DNA from: Luteibacter aegosomatis
GTDB lineage: Bacteria > Pseudomonadota > Gammaproteobacteria > Xanthomonadales > Rhodanobacteraceae
Direction: 5' to 3'
Length of the DNA: 64,000 bases
Assembly: GCF_023078455.1 (NCBI RefSeq)
Contig: NZ_CP095740.1
Span: 794,001-858,000 of the forward strand
A program made the position numbers and the translations under genes. The first letter of the stretch is position 1; each line of letters begins with the position of its first letter. The notes beneath the pieces are model-generated. The model was not told the origin of the DNA. It ran no database searches and worked only from the letters and a program-made list of their open reading frames with translations. Of the stretch, positions 54,881-64,000 are shown piece by piece.

Positions 54881-55329
54881 TAGAACATGCCATGCGCGGT
54901 GCGCATGATCCGCGATTCGATGAGACGTGCGCCGTTGTCGGTGGCCGCCAGCGCCATGGGCGTGATTGGCGTGCCTTCGTCGAGATAGTCCGAGGCCGTG
55001 GTGAACCACGCCAGCGCCTTGTCCTCGTCGCCGAACAGTTCCACCGCTTCGGCGAAGACGCGCGCGATGCGCAGGATTCGTTCGGATTCGGCCTCGCTGA
55101 AACGGCCTTCGAGGAGGCGGCGCCTCATCGTGCTTTCCGGTGCGACCAGATTGGCGGGGAAATGGAGCTTGCCAGCCACGCGTTTGTACGTGTGCACGGA
55201 GATGCCCTTGCCGACCACGCGGATGGCGTCGGCATCGGACCGAATTTTCAGGTCGAGCAGTCGCGCCATGCGGGTGAAGACCGTTTCGGCGATATCGAGG
55301 GCGCCGTCATCAGCGAAGTGGGCTACCAT
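54880..55329 (-). CDS. MbcA/Xre-type antitoxin with DUF2384 toxin-binding domain
   Basis: This 149-residue antitoxin has an N-terminal helical DNA-binding region (SVHTYKRVAGKLHFPANLV). A C-terminal DUF2384 part binds the RES toxin (LFGDEDKALAWFTTASDYL and GARLIESRIMRTAHGMF). The start has GGAGG six bases upstream. An inverted repeat overlapping a TAAAAT -10 box lies 14-34 bp upstream, suggesting autoregulation. Confidence 0.9.
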   Translation of the reverse strand: MVAHFADDGALDIAETVFTRMARLLDLKIRSDADAIRVVGKGISVHTYKRVAGKLHFPANLVAPESTMRRRLLEGRFSEAESERILRIARVFAEAVELFGDEDKALAWFTTASDYLDEGTPITPMALAATDNGARLIESRIMRTAHGMF

Positions 55330-55342
55330 GGCAATCCTCCAG

Positions 55343-55363
55343 TTGGCTGGAATTTTACGCCAA
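55343..55363. promoter_or_regulatory. putative antitoxin autoregulatory operator TTGGC-N11-GCCAA
   Basis: The arms flank TAAAAT (minus strand), a good -10 box for the antitoxin-toxin transcript, so protein binding would block RNA polymerase. Confidence 0.5.
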
Positions 55364-55447
55364 ATGGTGGAAGAGGCTAGTCCTCGCCGCCCGACGGTTC
55401 ATGCAGGCCCCTGCGGCGCTGCAACGTGGCTGTTCCCTGCCGCGGTG

Positions 55448-55453
55448 TAAACT
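55448..55453 (+). promoter_or_regulatory. -10 box TAAACT placed for leaderless rhodanese mRNA
   Basis: The box ends seven bases before the ATG at 55461, and no Shine-Dalgarno sequence is present. It is the third such arrangement in the window. Confidence 0.5.
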
Positions 55454-55460
55454 TGCGGCC

Positions 55461-55853
55461 ATGACCCGGTTTCGCCTGTCGCTGTCGCTCGTGCTGCTCT
55501 CGCTGCCCCTCATGGCGTGGGCGCAGGACGTGTCCCGGGAGGCCCTCGCCGCGCGCATGGCCTCGCACGACGCGCCGCTGGTCGTCGACGTGCGTACGCC
55601 GGCCGAATACGCCCAGGGTCACCTCGCCGGGGCGCGGAACCTGCCCGTCGACGAGGTAGCCGCCCGGCACGGTGCCCTTGGCGTGCCACGCAGTGCCGAC
55701 GTGGTGGTCTACTGCAAGTCGGGCAAGCGCGCCGCGCGGGCCCGCGATACCCTCCAATCCCTGGGATACACCCACGTGAGCCTGCTTCAGGGCAGTGCCG
55801 ACGCGTGGCGTGCAGACGGCCGTCCGATGGTCGCCGAACATCCCTCACCTTGA
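55461..55853 (+). CDS. periplasmic rhodanese-like sulfurtransferase
   Basis: This 130-residue protein has a signal peptide (LSLVLLSLPLMAWAQ) and a single rhodanese domain. The entry is VVDVRTPAEYAQGHLAGARN, and the active-site loop is YCKSGKRA with C85. It resembles PspE-type exported thiosulfate sulfurtransferases. It precedes arginase by 10 bp and is probably co-transcribed, though a functional link is unclear. Confidence 0.88.
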   Translation: MTRFRLSLSLVLLSLPLMAWAQDVSREALAARMASHDAPLVVDVRTPAEYAQGHLAGARNLPVDEVAARHGALGVPRSADVVVYCKSGKRAARARDTLQSLGYTHVSLLQGSADAWRADGRPMVAEHPSP

Positions 55854-55863
55854 GTTCCATCCG

Positions 55864-56784
55864 ATGAGTCCTACCACCCGCTCGGTCGCCCTCGTGGGCG
55901 TCCCCACCGATATCGGCGCCGGCCACCGCGGCAGCTCCATGGGGCCGGAGGCCCTGCGCGTGGCCAAGCTCGCCGAGCGCCTGTCCGCCCGCGGCATGCA
56001 CGTGGTCGATCGCGGTAACCTCGCCGGGCCACTCAACCCGTGGCAGCCGCCGAAAGACGGCTATCGTCATCTCGACGCGGTCGTGGCCTGGAATACCTCG
56101 GTGCACGAGGCCGTCTATGCCGAGCTGAAGGACGGGCGCCTGCCGGTGATGCTGGGCGGTGACCATTGCCTGGCGATCGGTTCGATCTCGGCGGTGGCGC
56201 GGCATTGCCGTGACACCGGCAAGAAGCTCCGCGTGCTCTGGCTCGATGCCCACGCGGATTTCAATACGAGCGAGATCACGCCCTCGGGCAACATCCACGG
56301 CATGCCGGTCGCTTGCCTGTGCGGCCACGGTCCCGACGCGCTCACCCGCATCGGCGGCCATGTGCCGGCGACGAATCCCGACGTGTTCCGCCAGATCGGC
56401 ATCCGCTCGGTGGACGAGGGCGAGAAGCGCCTCGTGCATGAGGTGGGCGTCGATATCTACGACATGCGCTACATCGACGAAATCGGCATAAAAGCCGCGA
56501 TGGAAGAAGCGCTGGCGGGCGTGGACGAGGATACCCACCTGCACGTGAGCTTCGACGTGGACTTCCTCGATCCGTCGATCGCCCCGGGCGTGGGCACCAC
56601 CGTGCGGGGCGGCCCGAACTACCGCGAGGCCCAGTTGGTGATGGAGATGATCGCCGATACCGGCCGCGTGGGCTCGCTCGACATCGTGGAGTTGAACCCT
56701 GCCTTCGACAAGCGCAACCAGACGGCGAAGCTGGCGGTGGACCTGGTGGAGTCGTTGTTCGGCAAATCTACCCTCATACGCTGA
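55864..56784 (+). CDS. rocF: arginase
   Basis: This 306-residue Mn-dependent ureohydrolase converts arginine to ornithine and urea. The metal-binding motifs GGDH (98-101), DAHADFN (from D128) and SFDVDFLDP (D231, D233) are intact. The N-terminal GVPTDIGAGHRGSSMGPEAL and the THLHVSFD context are typical of true arginases rather than agmatinases. Ten bp after the rhodanese gene, it is followed by a perfect family B repeat that may act as terminator. Confidence 0.93.
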   Translation: MSPTTRSVALVGVPTDIGAGHRGSSMGPEALRVAKLAERLSARGMHVVDRGNLAGPLNPWQPPKDGYRHLDAVVAWNTSVHEAVYAELKDGRLPVMLGGDHCLAIGSISAVARHCRDTGKKLRVLWLDAHADFNTSEITPSGNIHGMPVACLCGHGPDALTRIGGHVPATNPDVFRQIGIRSVDEGEKRLVHEVGVDIYDMRYIDEIGIKAAMEEALAGVDEDTHLHVSFDVDFLDPSIAPGVGTTVRGGPNYREAQLVMEMIADTGRVGSLDIVELNPAFDKRNQTAKLAVDLVESLFGKSTLIR

Positions 56785-56792
56785 GGCAGCCG

Positions 56793-56874
56793 GGTTCGCC
56801 GATACGATCGGCTCCCACCCCTTCGGTAGCGAGCCTCCTACCGAAGGGGTGGGAGCCGATCGTATCGGCGAACC
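56793..56874. repeat. family B repeat, perfect 37-bp inverted copy
   Basis: The arms are 56793-56829 and 56838-56874 without mismatch, with an 8-nt loop. They run GGTTCGCCGATACGATCGGC, then TCCCACCCCTTCGGTAG. It lies between arginase and trpS on the same strand. Confidence 0.9.
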
Positions 56875-56975
56875 GCGCGAAGCGCGGCAGGTTGTCGCGG
56901 CGTTCGGGTCGCAAGCCACCACCGCGCGGGCTACACTCAAACGGTTACCACCGTCCGTCCAGCCCCAGGTCCCCC

Positions 56976-58346
<1,371 letters not shown>

Positions 58347-58350
58347 GACC

Positions 58351-58677
58351 ATGCGTTACCTCGCCCTGCTGCTGTTGGCCCCATGGCTGGTGGTGCTGGG
58401 GTGGGCGTATTGGGCTTACCCGAAGAGTTTGCCGAGGACGGGTACGCGGCGCGCGTTCGACGCGCTCGCGCTGGTGGCTTCGATCATCGCTTCCGTGCAG
58501 GCGGCGTTGCTGGCCTACGACGCGGTGGAGCTTCCCGCCGCGGACCAGTTCGGGCCGAAGAGCGGGGCGATCTGGCAGCAGGTGGTGCCGGCGCTCTACG
58601 GGTATGGGGCGTTTCTGGCGGTGCTGGTGGTCGCGTTGGTCGTCCGCCAGGTGATCTGGAAACGGCGGGCTTCGTAA
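58351..58677 (+). CDS. small membrane protein downstream of trpS
   Basis: This 108-residue protein has three hydrophobic segments (about 3-23, 38-57, 83-103) and a basic end (WKRRAS). It starts four bases after the trpS stop, so it is co-transcribed with it. No family was recognised. Confidence 0.65.
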   Translation: MRYLALLLLAPWLVVLGWAYWAYPKSLPRTGTRRAFDALALVASIIASVQAALLAYDAVELPAADQFGPKSGAIWQQVVPALYGYGAFLAVLVVALVVRQVIWKRRAS

Positions 58678-58680
58678 GGG

Positions 58681-58826
58681 TTCGCCGATACGATCGGCTC
58701 CCACCCCTTCGGTAGTAAGGCCTCCATCAAGGGATTGCATCCCTCGGTAGTAAATCGCGGCCGGAGGTTTGCTTAGGGGGCAGACGCCTCGCTACCGAAG
58801 GGGTGGGAGCCGATCGTATCGGCGAA
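58681..58826. repeat. family B repeat with long middle
   Basis: Perfect 35-nt arms (58681-58715; 58792-58826) with hairpin GCCGATCGTATCGGC flank a 76-nt middle. The middle contains a partial CCCTCGGTAGTAA copy, suggesting decay or insertion of another unit. Confidence 0.88.
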
Positions 58827-58837
58827 TCAGGCTGGCC

Positions 58838-59218
58838 TCAGTCCCACCGGTTGAGGTGCGGCCCAAAGGCCTCGCCCTGCCTGTCCACCACGCAGAACCG
58901 ATGCCCCGTCGGGGCTTCCATGACCCACCAGCGTTTCACGAAGCCGATGCGCTTTGCGCCCAGCTGCTCCAGCCGGTCGGCTTCCGCGGCGACATCGTCG
59001 GTCTCGATATCCAGATGCACGCGGCTGGGATGCTCGACCCGCTGCAGCAGGATGCGCAGCTCGTCGCCCTGGGTTTTCAGCGAGGCGTACTTCCCGTCGC
59101 CGTCTTCGTCGGTGCTCTCGATGGATTTGCCCAGCGCGCGGCTCCAGAACTGCGCGGCGGTGTCCAGGTCGATGTCCTGGCAGTCGAGCACCAGGGTGCA
59201 TAGCCGGCTGTGATGCAT
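58838..59218 (-). CDS. VOC-family glyoxalase-like protein
   Basis: This 126-residue protein has the glyoxalase_6-type layout: LCTLVLDCQDIDLDTAAQFW at the start, RVHLDIETDDVAAEADRLEQ in the middle and PTGHRFCVVDRQG near the end. The start was chosen at MHHSRL; an upstream start would add 10 residues. Substrate is unknown. It is a single gene next to a family B repeat. Confidence 0.82.
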   Translation of the reverse strand: MHHSRLCTLVLDCQDIDLDTAAQFWSRALGKSIESTDEDGDGKYASLKTQGDELRILLQRVEHPSRVHLDIETDDVAAEADRLEQLGAKRIGFVKRWWVMEAPTGHRFCVVDRQGEAFGPHLNRWD

Positions 59219-59252
59219 GACGGAAGCCTCCCGGGAAGGAGGCCTCACGTTA

Positions 59253-59717
59253 TCACCGCCCGCGCAGACGCGCCGTGAGGCCCTTGAGGAAGTTGCGCAG
59301 GAACTGGTCGCCGCACAGGCGGAAATTGCTGTGCTTCGGTTGGCGGAAGAGGGCGTTGATTTCGCCCCGGGACGCCGTGAAACCGACCTCGCCCATGATG
59401 GCGAGGATGTCGTCTTCCTTCAGCTCGAAGGCCACGCGAAGCTTCTTCAGCACCACGTTGTTGTTCACCTTCGGATCGACGGGGCGGGGCGGCTGGCTTT
59501 CGTCGCGGCCGCGGCGATGCACGATGAGACCGTCGAGGAAGTGCGCCATGGCGACGTCGGGCATGGCCGTGAAGCCCGGCTCGTCTTCCTTCGTGAGCCA
59601 GGTTTCGATGTCGTCGCGGGTGGCCTGGTAGCCGGTGAGGGCGAGGATGTCGACGACGTGCACGTCGCCGAGGTCGAGCATGTAGCGGATGCTGCGGAGG
59701 GTGTCGTTGTTCTGCAT
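59253..59717 (-). CDS. DUF1456 (YehS-like) protein
   Basis: This 154-residue protein is composed of two DUF1456 repeats. The first has NDTLRSIRYMLDLGD and FLDGLIVHRRG. The second has NNVVLKKLRVAFELKEDDI and FLRNFLKGLTARLRG. Function is unknown; the fold is predicted to be helical and possibly nucleic-acid-binding. It lies 34 bp upstream of the VOC gene on the same strand. Confidence 0.9.
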   Translation of the reverse strand: MQNNDTLRSIRYMLDLGDVHVVDILALTGYQATRDDIETWLTKEDEPGFTAMPDVAMAHFLDGLIVHRRGRDESQPPRPVDPKVNNNVVLKKLRVAFELKEDDILAIMGEVGFTASRGEINALFRQPKHSNFRLCGDQFLRNFLKGLTARLRGR

Positions 59718-59741
59718 GCGCGCAAGGATACCGCGAGCATG

Positions 59742-59820
59742 ATTCGCGGATACGATCCGCTCCCACCCTCCGGTAGCGGCGTAGCTACCAACGGGGTGGG
59801 AGCGGATCGCATCCGCGAAT
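59742..59820. repeat. family B repeat, GCGGAT subtype
   Basis: The arms run from ATTCGCGGATACGATCCGC and close on TAGC/GCTA. The hairpin in each arm is GCGGATCGNATCCGC, a compensated variant of the GCCGAT type. It lies between the dehydrogenase E2 gene and the DUF1456 gene. Confidence 0.85.
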
Positions 59821-59830
59821 CGAGGCTGCC

Positions 59831-61207
59831 TCAGTTCGGCAATCCCAGATCGTCGATCATCGCCTTCAGGAAGCGCGCGGCCTCGCCACCGGTGGCGGCG
59901 CGGTGATCGAAGGTGAGCGACAGCGGCATGCGGCGGTGTACCTCGATGCCGCCCATCACGGCGACCACGTCGTGGCTGAGCTTGCCGGCGCCGACGATGG
60001 CGACGGTCGGCGGCACCACCACCGGGGTGGCGTAGCGGCCGGCGAACATGCCGAAGTTGCTCAGGCTGATGGTGTAGCCGGAGAGCTCCGAGGCCGGGAT
60101 GCTGCGATCTTCGACCGAGCTGCGCAGGCGTTTGATCGCGGCGCGGATGCCTGCGCCGTCGAGCACGTCGGCGTTACGCAGGGCCGGCACGAACAGTCCG
60201 TCGTCGGTGTCCACCGCGATGCCGATGTCCACGTGCGGATGCAGCGTGCGGGTGAGGTTCTTGCCGTCGAACCAGGCGTTGAGCGCCGGCACGGCCTTGC
60301 ACGCGGCCACGATGGCGCGGATGAGGCGGGCGGTGATGTCCTGCTTGCCGATCCAGGCGTGGAGGTCGGCGTCGTCGACGATGGTGGTGGGCACCACGTT
60401 GGCGTGGGCCTCGGCCATCACGCGGGCCATGTTCCGACGCACGCCCTTGAGCTGCTCCGGCTGGCCCATGGCTTCCGCGCCCGGGGGCGCGGTGCGGACG
60501 GGCTTGCCCGCCAGCGAGACGGCCGTGCGCTGCGGTGCCGGGCCCGGCTCGGGCAGGGTGGGGGCCAGGTGCTGCGCGGACGCCGGACGGGCCGGGGCGG
60601 CACCGGCCCGCGCGCTGCCGTTGGCGGCGGCGTTCTTGACGTCCTGCATGGTGATGACGCCACCGGCGCCGGTCGGCTGCACGCGGGTGAGGTCGACCTT
60701 GAGCTTCTTGGCGGCGGCGCGCACGGCCGGCACGGCCTTGACGCCACCGGCGCTGGAGACCTGCTCGGTGTGCACGGCGTTGCCGCTGACCATGGCGCCC
60801 ACGACGGTGCCTTCGTCTTCGCGATCGTTGCCGGATTCGATCTCGCCGCCGTCGTCGGACGCGATGACCTTGTGGCCGTCGTCCGGCGCCGGGCTGCCCA
60901 CGCCCTTCTTCGGGCCGTGGTGGTGGCCGGTGGACTCGGCCTCGGCGCGCTGGCGCGCGTTCGGATCGATCTCGAAGTCGGCCAGGGCGGCGCCGGTCTC
61001 GATGATGTCGCCGGTGGCGCCGTGCAGCTTCTTCACGGTGCCGGAGTACGGCGAGGGCACGTCGACGACGGCCTTCGCGGTTTCCATCGACACCAGCGGG
61101 GCGTCGAGCTTGATGGTGTCGCCTTCCTTGACGTGCCATTCCACGACGGTGGCGTCGGGAAGGCCCTCACCGAGGTCGGGCAGGTAGAAAGTCTTGATGT
61201 CGGCCAT
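59831..61207 (-). CDS. 2-oxo acid dehydrogenase E2 (dihydrolipoamide acyltransferase)
   Basis: This 458-residue E2 transfers acyl groups from lipoate to CoA. Its N-terminal lipoyl domain carries lipoyl-Lys K45 ([10 protein letters not shown]). The E3/E1-binding domain is at about 155-192 ([18 protein letters not shown]). A Pro/Ala linker leads to the C-terminal catalytic domain with [12 protein letters not shown] (His near residue 438). Pyruvate or branched-chain 2-oxoacid specificity cannot be settled by eye. It is the last gene of the operon, 9 bp after E1beta. No E3 is in the window. Confidence 0.9.
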   Translation of the reverse strand: MADIKTFYLPDLGEGLPDATVVEWHVKEGDTIKLDAPLVSMETAKAVVDVPSPYSGTVKKLHGATGDIIETGAALADFEIDPNARQRAEAESTGHHHGPKKGVGSPAPDDGHKVIASDDGGEIESGNDREDEGTVVGAMVSGNAVHTEQVSSAGGVKAVPAVRAAAKKLKVDLTRVQPTGAGGVITMQDVKNAAANGSARAGAAPARPASAQHLAPTLPEPGPAPQRTAVSLAGKPVRTAPPGAEAMGQPEQLKGVRRNMARVMAEAHANVVPTTIVDDADLHAWIGKQDITARLIRAIVAACKAVPALNAWFDGKNLTRTLHPHVDIGIAVDTDDGLFVPALRNADVLDGAGIRAAIKRLRSSVEDRSIPASELSGYTISLSNFGMFAGRYATPVVVPPTVAIVGAGKLSHDVVAVMGGIEVHRRMPLSLTFDHRAATGGEAARFLKAMIDDLGLPN

Positions 61208-61216
61208 GGTGGATCC

Positions 61217-62197
61217 TCAGGATGCCGCGAGCGTGCGCTCGGCGGCTTCGACGATGCGTTCGACGCTGGGCAGGTACTTCATTTCCAGGCGGAACAGCGG
61301 GATGTGGGTATCGAAACCGGTGACGCGTTCGACCGGCGCGAGCAGGCTGTAGAGGCATTCCTCCGACAGGCGCGCGGCGATCTCGGCGCCGAAGCCGGCG
61401 GTCTTCGGGGCTTCGTGCACGATGACGCAGCGGCCGGTCTTGGTGACCGACTCGGCGATGGTGTCGAAGTCGAGCGGCGTGAGCGTGGCCACGTCGATCA
61501 CCTCGGCGCTGATGCCCTTCTGGGCCAGCTCGTCGGCGGCCTCGAGGCACTCCTTCACCTGGGCGCCCCAGGTGACCAGGGTGACGTCGGTGCCGTCGCG
61601 CAGCACGAAGCACACGTCGAGCGGCAGGGCCTCGCCGTCGTCGGGCACTTCTTCCTTGTACTGGCGGTAGATGCGCTTGGGCTCGAAGAAGATGACCGGA
61701 TCCGGATCGCGGATGGCGGCCAGCAGCAGGCCATAGGCGCGGGCCGGGGACGAAGGCATCACCACGCGCAGGCCGGGGATGTTGGTGAACAGGTGCTCGT
61801 TGGCCTCGGAGTGATGCTCCGGCGCGCGGATGCCGCCACCCCAGGGGGCGCGCCATACGGCCGGCACGGTGATGCGGCCGCGGGTGCGGTTGCGCATGCG
61901 CGCGGCGTGGCAGGCGATGTGCTCCATCATCGGGTAGATGAAGCCCTCGAACTGGGCTTCGGCCACCGGCTTCATGCCCTGGGCGGCGAGGCCCACGGTG
62001 AGGCCGGCGATGGTGCCTTCGTCCAGCGGCGTGTCGATGACGCGCATCTCGCCGAACTGTTCCTGCAGGCCCTGGGTGGCGCGGAAGACGCCGCCGTTCA
62101 CGCCGACGTCCTCGCCGAGCACCACGACGCTGTCGTCGTTGCGCATTTCGTAGGCGAGCGCCTGGGTCACCGCTTCGATAAGAGTGATCTGTGCCAT
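61217..62197 (-). CDS. 2-oxo acid dehydrogenase E1 beta subunit
   Basis: This 326-residue subunit forms the alpha2beta2 ThDP decarboxylase with the preceding gene. Typical segments are [19 protein letters not shown], the [17 protein letters not shown] region with the catalytic Glu, [18 protein letters not shown] and the C-terminal [17 protein letters not shown]. The FDTHIPL end is common in branched-chain and pyruvate types alike. It starts 12 bp after E1alpha. Confidence 0.9.
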   Translation of the reverse strand: MAQITLIEAVTQALAYEMRNDDSVVVLGEDVGVNGGVFRATQGLQEQFGEMRVIDTPLDEGTIAGLTVGLAAQGMKPVAEAQFEGFIYPMMEHIACHAARMRNRTRGRITVPAVWRAPWGGGIRAPEHHSEANEHLFTNIPGLRVVMPSSPARAYGLLLAAIRDPDPVIFFEPKRIYRQYKEEVPDDGEALPLDVCFVLRDGTDVTLVTWGAQVKECLEAADELAQKGISAEVIDVATLTPLDFDTIAESVTKTGRCVIVHEAPKTAGFGAEIAARLSEECLYSLLAPVERVTGFDTHIPLFRLEMKYLPSVERIVEAAERTLAAS

Positions 62198-62209
62198 GGG
62201 ATGGGATCC

Positions 62210-63286
62210 TTACTTGCGATCGAGCGAGGCGACGAGTTCGCGCTGCTTTTCGAGGTCGGCCGGCAGTTCGGCATACAGGTAATCGAACATGGCCGTGGCC
62301 GGCTGCACCTTCGATTCCAGGTAGGCGTTGACTTCGTTGTCCATCCAGTCGTCGCACTCGGCCTTCCAGGCTTCTTCCTTCGCGTCGTCCCACTTGCCCT
62401 TGGCTTCGAGCCACTTGCGCAGGCGCGGCACGGGGTCGCGTTCCCAGGCGTCCTTCACTTCCTGCTCGCCGCGGTAGCGGCGGGCGTCGTCGGCGGTGGT
62501 GTGGTCGCCGAGGCGGTAGGTGACCGCTTCGATCACCGAGCCGCCCTGGCCGGAGCGGGCGCGCTCGAGCGCGTCTTCCATGGCCTTGCGCACGGCGATG
62601 ATGTCGTTGCCGTCGACCTGGATGCAGTACAGGCCGGCCGCGATGCCCTTCTGGGCGAGCGTGCCCGAACCGCTCTGGATGCGGCGCGGCACCGAGATGG
62701 CCCACTGGTTGTTCACGATCACGGCGACCAGGGGCAGGTTCTGCGCGCCGGCGACGTTGATGGCGCCGTAGAAGTCGCCCTTGGACGAACCGCCGTCGCC
62801 GATGGTGCACACGGCCACGCGCGGCTCGTTGCGGATCTTGAAGGCCAGCGCCGAACCGGCGGCGTGCAGGCACTGCGTGCCGATGGGCACGCACCAGGCG
62901 AAGTCGTGCGCGGGCGCATCGGCGAAGTCGTTGCCGCGCTCGTCGCCACCCCAGTAGGTGTAGACCTCGCGCGGCTTCACGCCGCGGTACAGCTGCGCGC
63001 CGTACTCGCGGTAGGACACGGCCAGGGAATCTTCACGGCGCATGGCGCTGCCGATGCCCACGTGCGCGGCTTCGTGGCCGAGGCAGGAGGCGTAGGTGCC
63101 GAGCTTGCCGGTGCGCTGGAGCGCGATCGACTTGGTGTCGAACACGCGGGTGGACACCATGAGCTTGTAGAGCTCGACCATGTGGTCGAGATCCTTGGCG
63201 AATGCGGGCAGTTCCTTGCCGGTTTCCTTGCCGTCCTGGTCAAGGTATTGCAGGTATTCGATTTCGAACTTGGCGGCGATGGACAC
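62210..63286 (-). CDS. 2-oxo acid dehydrogenase E1 alpha subunit
   Basis: This 358-residue subunit has the ThDP motif [15 protein letters not shown]...VNNQ, the phosphorylation-loop-like [15 protein letters not shown] and [13 protein letters not shown] near residue 70. The start is GTG at 63286 ([10 protein letters not shown]), with GGGAGCG upstream. It is the first gene of the E1alpha-E1beta-E2 operon. RefSeq-type naming in related genera is pyruvate dehydrogenase E1 alpha; branched-chain (BkdA) is the alternative. It is divergent from tryptophan 2,3-dioxygenase. Confidence 0.9.
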   Translation of the reverse strand: MSIAAKFEIEYLQYLDQDGKETGKELPAFAKDLDHMVELYKLMVSTRVFDTKSIALQRTGKLGTYASCLGHEAAHVGIGSAMRREDSLAVSYREYGAQLYRGVKPREVYTYWGGDERGNDFADAPAHDFAWCVPIGTQCLHAAGSALAFKIRNEPRVAVCTIGDGGSSKGDFYGAINVAGAQNLPLVAVIVNNQWAISVPRRIQSGSGTLAQKGIAAGLYCIQVDGNDIIAVRKAMEDALERARSGQGGSVIEAVTYRLGDHTTADDARRYRGEQEVKDAWERDPVPRLRKWLEAKGKWDDAKEEAWKAECDDWMDNEVNAYLESKVQPATAMFDYLYAELPADLEKQRELVASLDRK

Positions 63287-63514
63287 GACTCGCTCCCAGG
63301 GGATTGGTTAGAAACGACACGCACGAGTGGGGAAGCGGCCGGGCCCATCCAGCGGGGCGCGACACGGCTTTGGGGTCTTGCGAGCCGGACTAGATATCAG
63401 GGGTATTATCACCCGGCAAGGCACGGCGCAGCATGGGGTTTTTCTCCAGGGCCCGGAAATGGCGCTCTGGCGCGGGTTCCGGGGGTGTCAACCCCGTTTG
63501 TGCAAAAATGCCCC
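63287..63514. promoter_or_regulatory. divergent promoter region of the E1alpha operon and tryptophan dioxygenase
   Basis: A 228-bp gap. GGGTATTATCACCC at 63401-63414 offers TATTAT on plus and GATAAT on minus as possible -10 boxes within a short inverted repeat. A TTGCGA lies 20 bp upstream on plus, so spacing is imperfect. Confidence 0.4.
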
Positions 63515-64000
63515 ATGGCCCATCCGCAGCGTGACCTCGAACCCGGCATCCGCACCGACCTCGACGGCCGGATCACCTATGGCGGGTATCTCAAGCTCGA
63601 CCAGCTGCTCACGGCCCAGGTGCCGCTGAGCGAGCCGGCGCACCACGACGAGATGCTGTTCATCATCCAGCACCAGACCTCCGAGCTGTGGCTGAAGCTG
63701 ATGATCCACGAGCTCGACGCCGCGCTGGCCTTCCTTCGCCGCGACGATCTGCAGAACACGCAGAAGGTGCTGGCGCGGGTGAAACAGATCCAGCGCCAGC
63801 TCTACGAGCAGTGGGGCGTGCTGGAGACGTTGACGCCGGCCGAATACCTGCAGTTCCGCGACGTGCTCGGTCCCTCGTCGGGATTCCAGTCGCTGCAATA
63901 CCGCATCGTCGAATTCATGCTCGGCAACAAGCACGCCGACATGCTGCGCGTGTTCGAGCACGATCCGCCGGGCCACGCCCGGCTGCGCGCCGTTTACGAA
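63515..64000 (+). CDS. kynA: tryptophan 2,3-dioxygenase, 5' part
   Basis: This heme enzyme opens the indole ring of tryptophan to N-formylkynurenine. The first 162 codons are present, and the gene runs off the right edge. Diagnostic segments are [32 protein letters not shown] (with the distal His-containing helix), and [17 protein letters not shown]. The start [11 protein letters not shown] follows an A-rich stretch. It is divergent from the E1alpha gene. Confidence 0.95.
   Translation, partial: MAHPQRDLEPGIRTDLDGRITYGGYLKLDQLLTAQVPLSEPAHHDEMLFIIQHQTSELWLKLMIHELDAALAFLRRDDLQNTQKVLARVKQIQRQLYEQWGVLETLTPAEYLQFRDVLGPSSGFQSLQYRIVEFMLGNKHADMLRVFEHDPPGHARLRAVYE

Noticed and set aside
54342..55363. 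Genomic island or prophage beside tRNA-Thr
   Set aside because: Only the two-gene toxin-antitoxin unit is present; no integrase, phage gene or duplicated tRNA end was found.

Overview
The window is high-GC chromosomal DNA from a free-living gammaproteobacterium. The organism is most likely in the Xanthomonadales, Rhodanobacteraceae (Luteibacter/Dyella-like). This is inferred from the gene content and order: a PepSY-PhoP-PhoQ-like set, birA-coaX-SPOR-tRNA-Thr, an Oar-type TonB-dependent receptor, an RpfC-like hybrid kinase, and an E1alpha-E1beta-E2 dehydrogenase operon divergent from tryptophan 2,3-dioxygenase. No prophage, insertion sequence, CRISPR array or rRNA was seen.

Region 1 (1-14929) is a complete myo-inositol catabolic island. 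One minus-strand run of nine genes, read from 11874 down to 354, encodes a sugar-binding protein, permease and single-domain ATPase, then iolC (fused to a DUF2090 aldolase-like domain), iolD, iolE, iolB, iolA/mmsA and an OprB-type porin. A divergent plus-strand run encodes an RpiR-type regulator, iolG and a second Gfo/Idh/MocA dehydrogenase. Porin, ABC importer, dehydrogenases, IolE, IolD, IolB, IolC kinase-aldolase and IolA together would take external inositol to dihydroxyacetone phosphate, acetyl-CoA and CO2. The shared promoter region carries a GGAA-N6-TTCC palindrome, the motif described for rhizobial IolR.

Region 2 (15-32 kb) is a mixture of accessory and housekeeping genes: two MFS transporters, a secreted esterase, an SDR, a cardiolipin synthase, a quinone-oxidoreductase-like enzyme, an FAD protein with a cysteine-dioxygenase-like protein, a TonB protein, a universal stress protein, a DUF885 peptidase-like protein, a small lipoprotein pair, a Kdo/RIO-type kinase and ferredoxin-NADP reductase.

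Region 3 (32-43 kb) has a large TonB-dependent receptor divergent from a signalling run. That run holds an RpfC-like hybrid histidine kinase, an alpha/beta hydrolase coupled to it by a TTGA overlap, a two-component-propeller NarX-type kinase, and a methyltransferase coupled to that by a GTGA overlap. No DNA-binding response regulator accompanies it. I regard this as the most promising uncharacterised system in the window.

Region 4 (43-64 kb) carries an orphan ParB-like protein, small enzymes, a YVTN-repeat protein, dusA, the PepSY-PhoP-PhoQ set, mtfA, birA-coaX-SPOR, tRNA-Thr(UGU), an MbcA/RES toxin-antitoxin pair beside that tRNA, a rhodanese, arginase, trpS, a 2-oxo-acid dehydrogenase operon and the 5' part of tryptophan 2,3-dioxygenase.

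Two families of intergenic inverted repeats punctuate the window. Family B (core GGTGGGAGCSGA...TCSGCGAA) has seven copies, all between 22.4 and 59.9 kb. Its subtypes show compensatory base changes in the hairpin. Two copies are enlarged into nested cruciforms of about 175 bp. Family A (GGGTTCCTGCCTTCGCAGGAA-like) has two full copies and one related hairpin.
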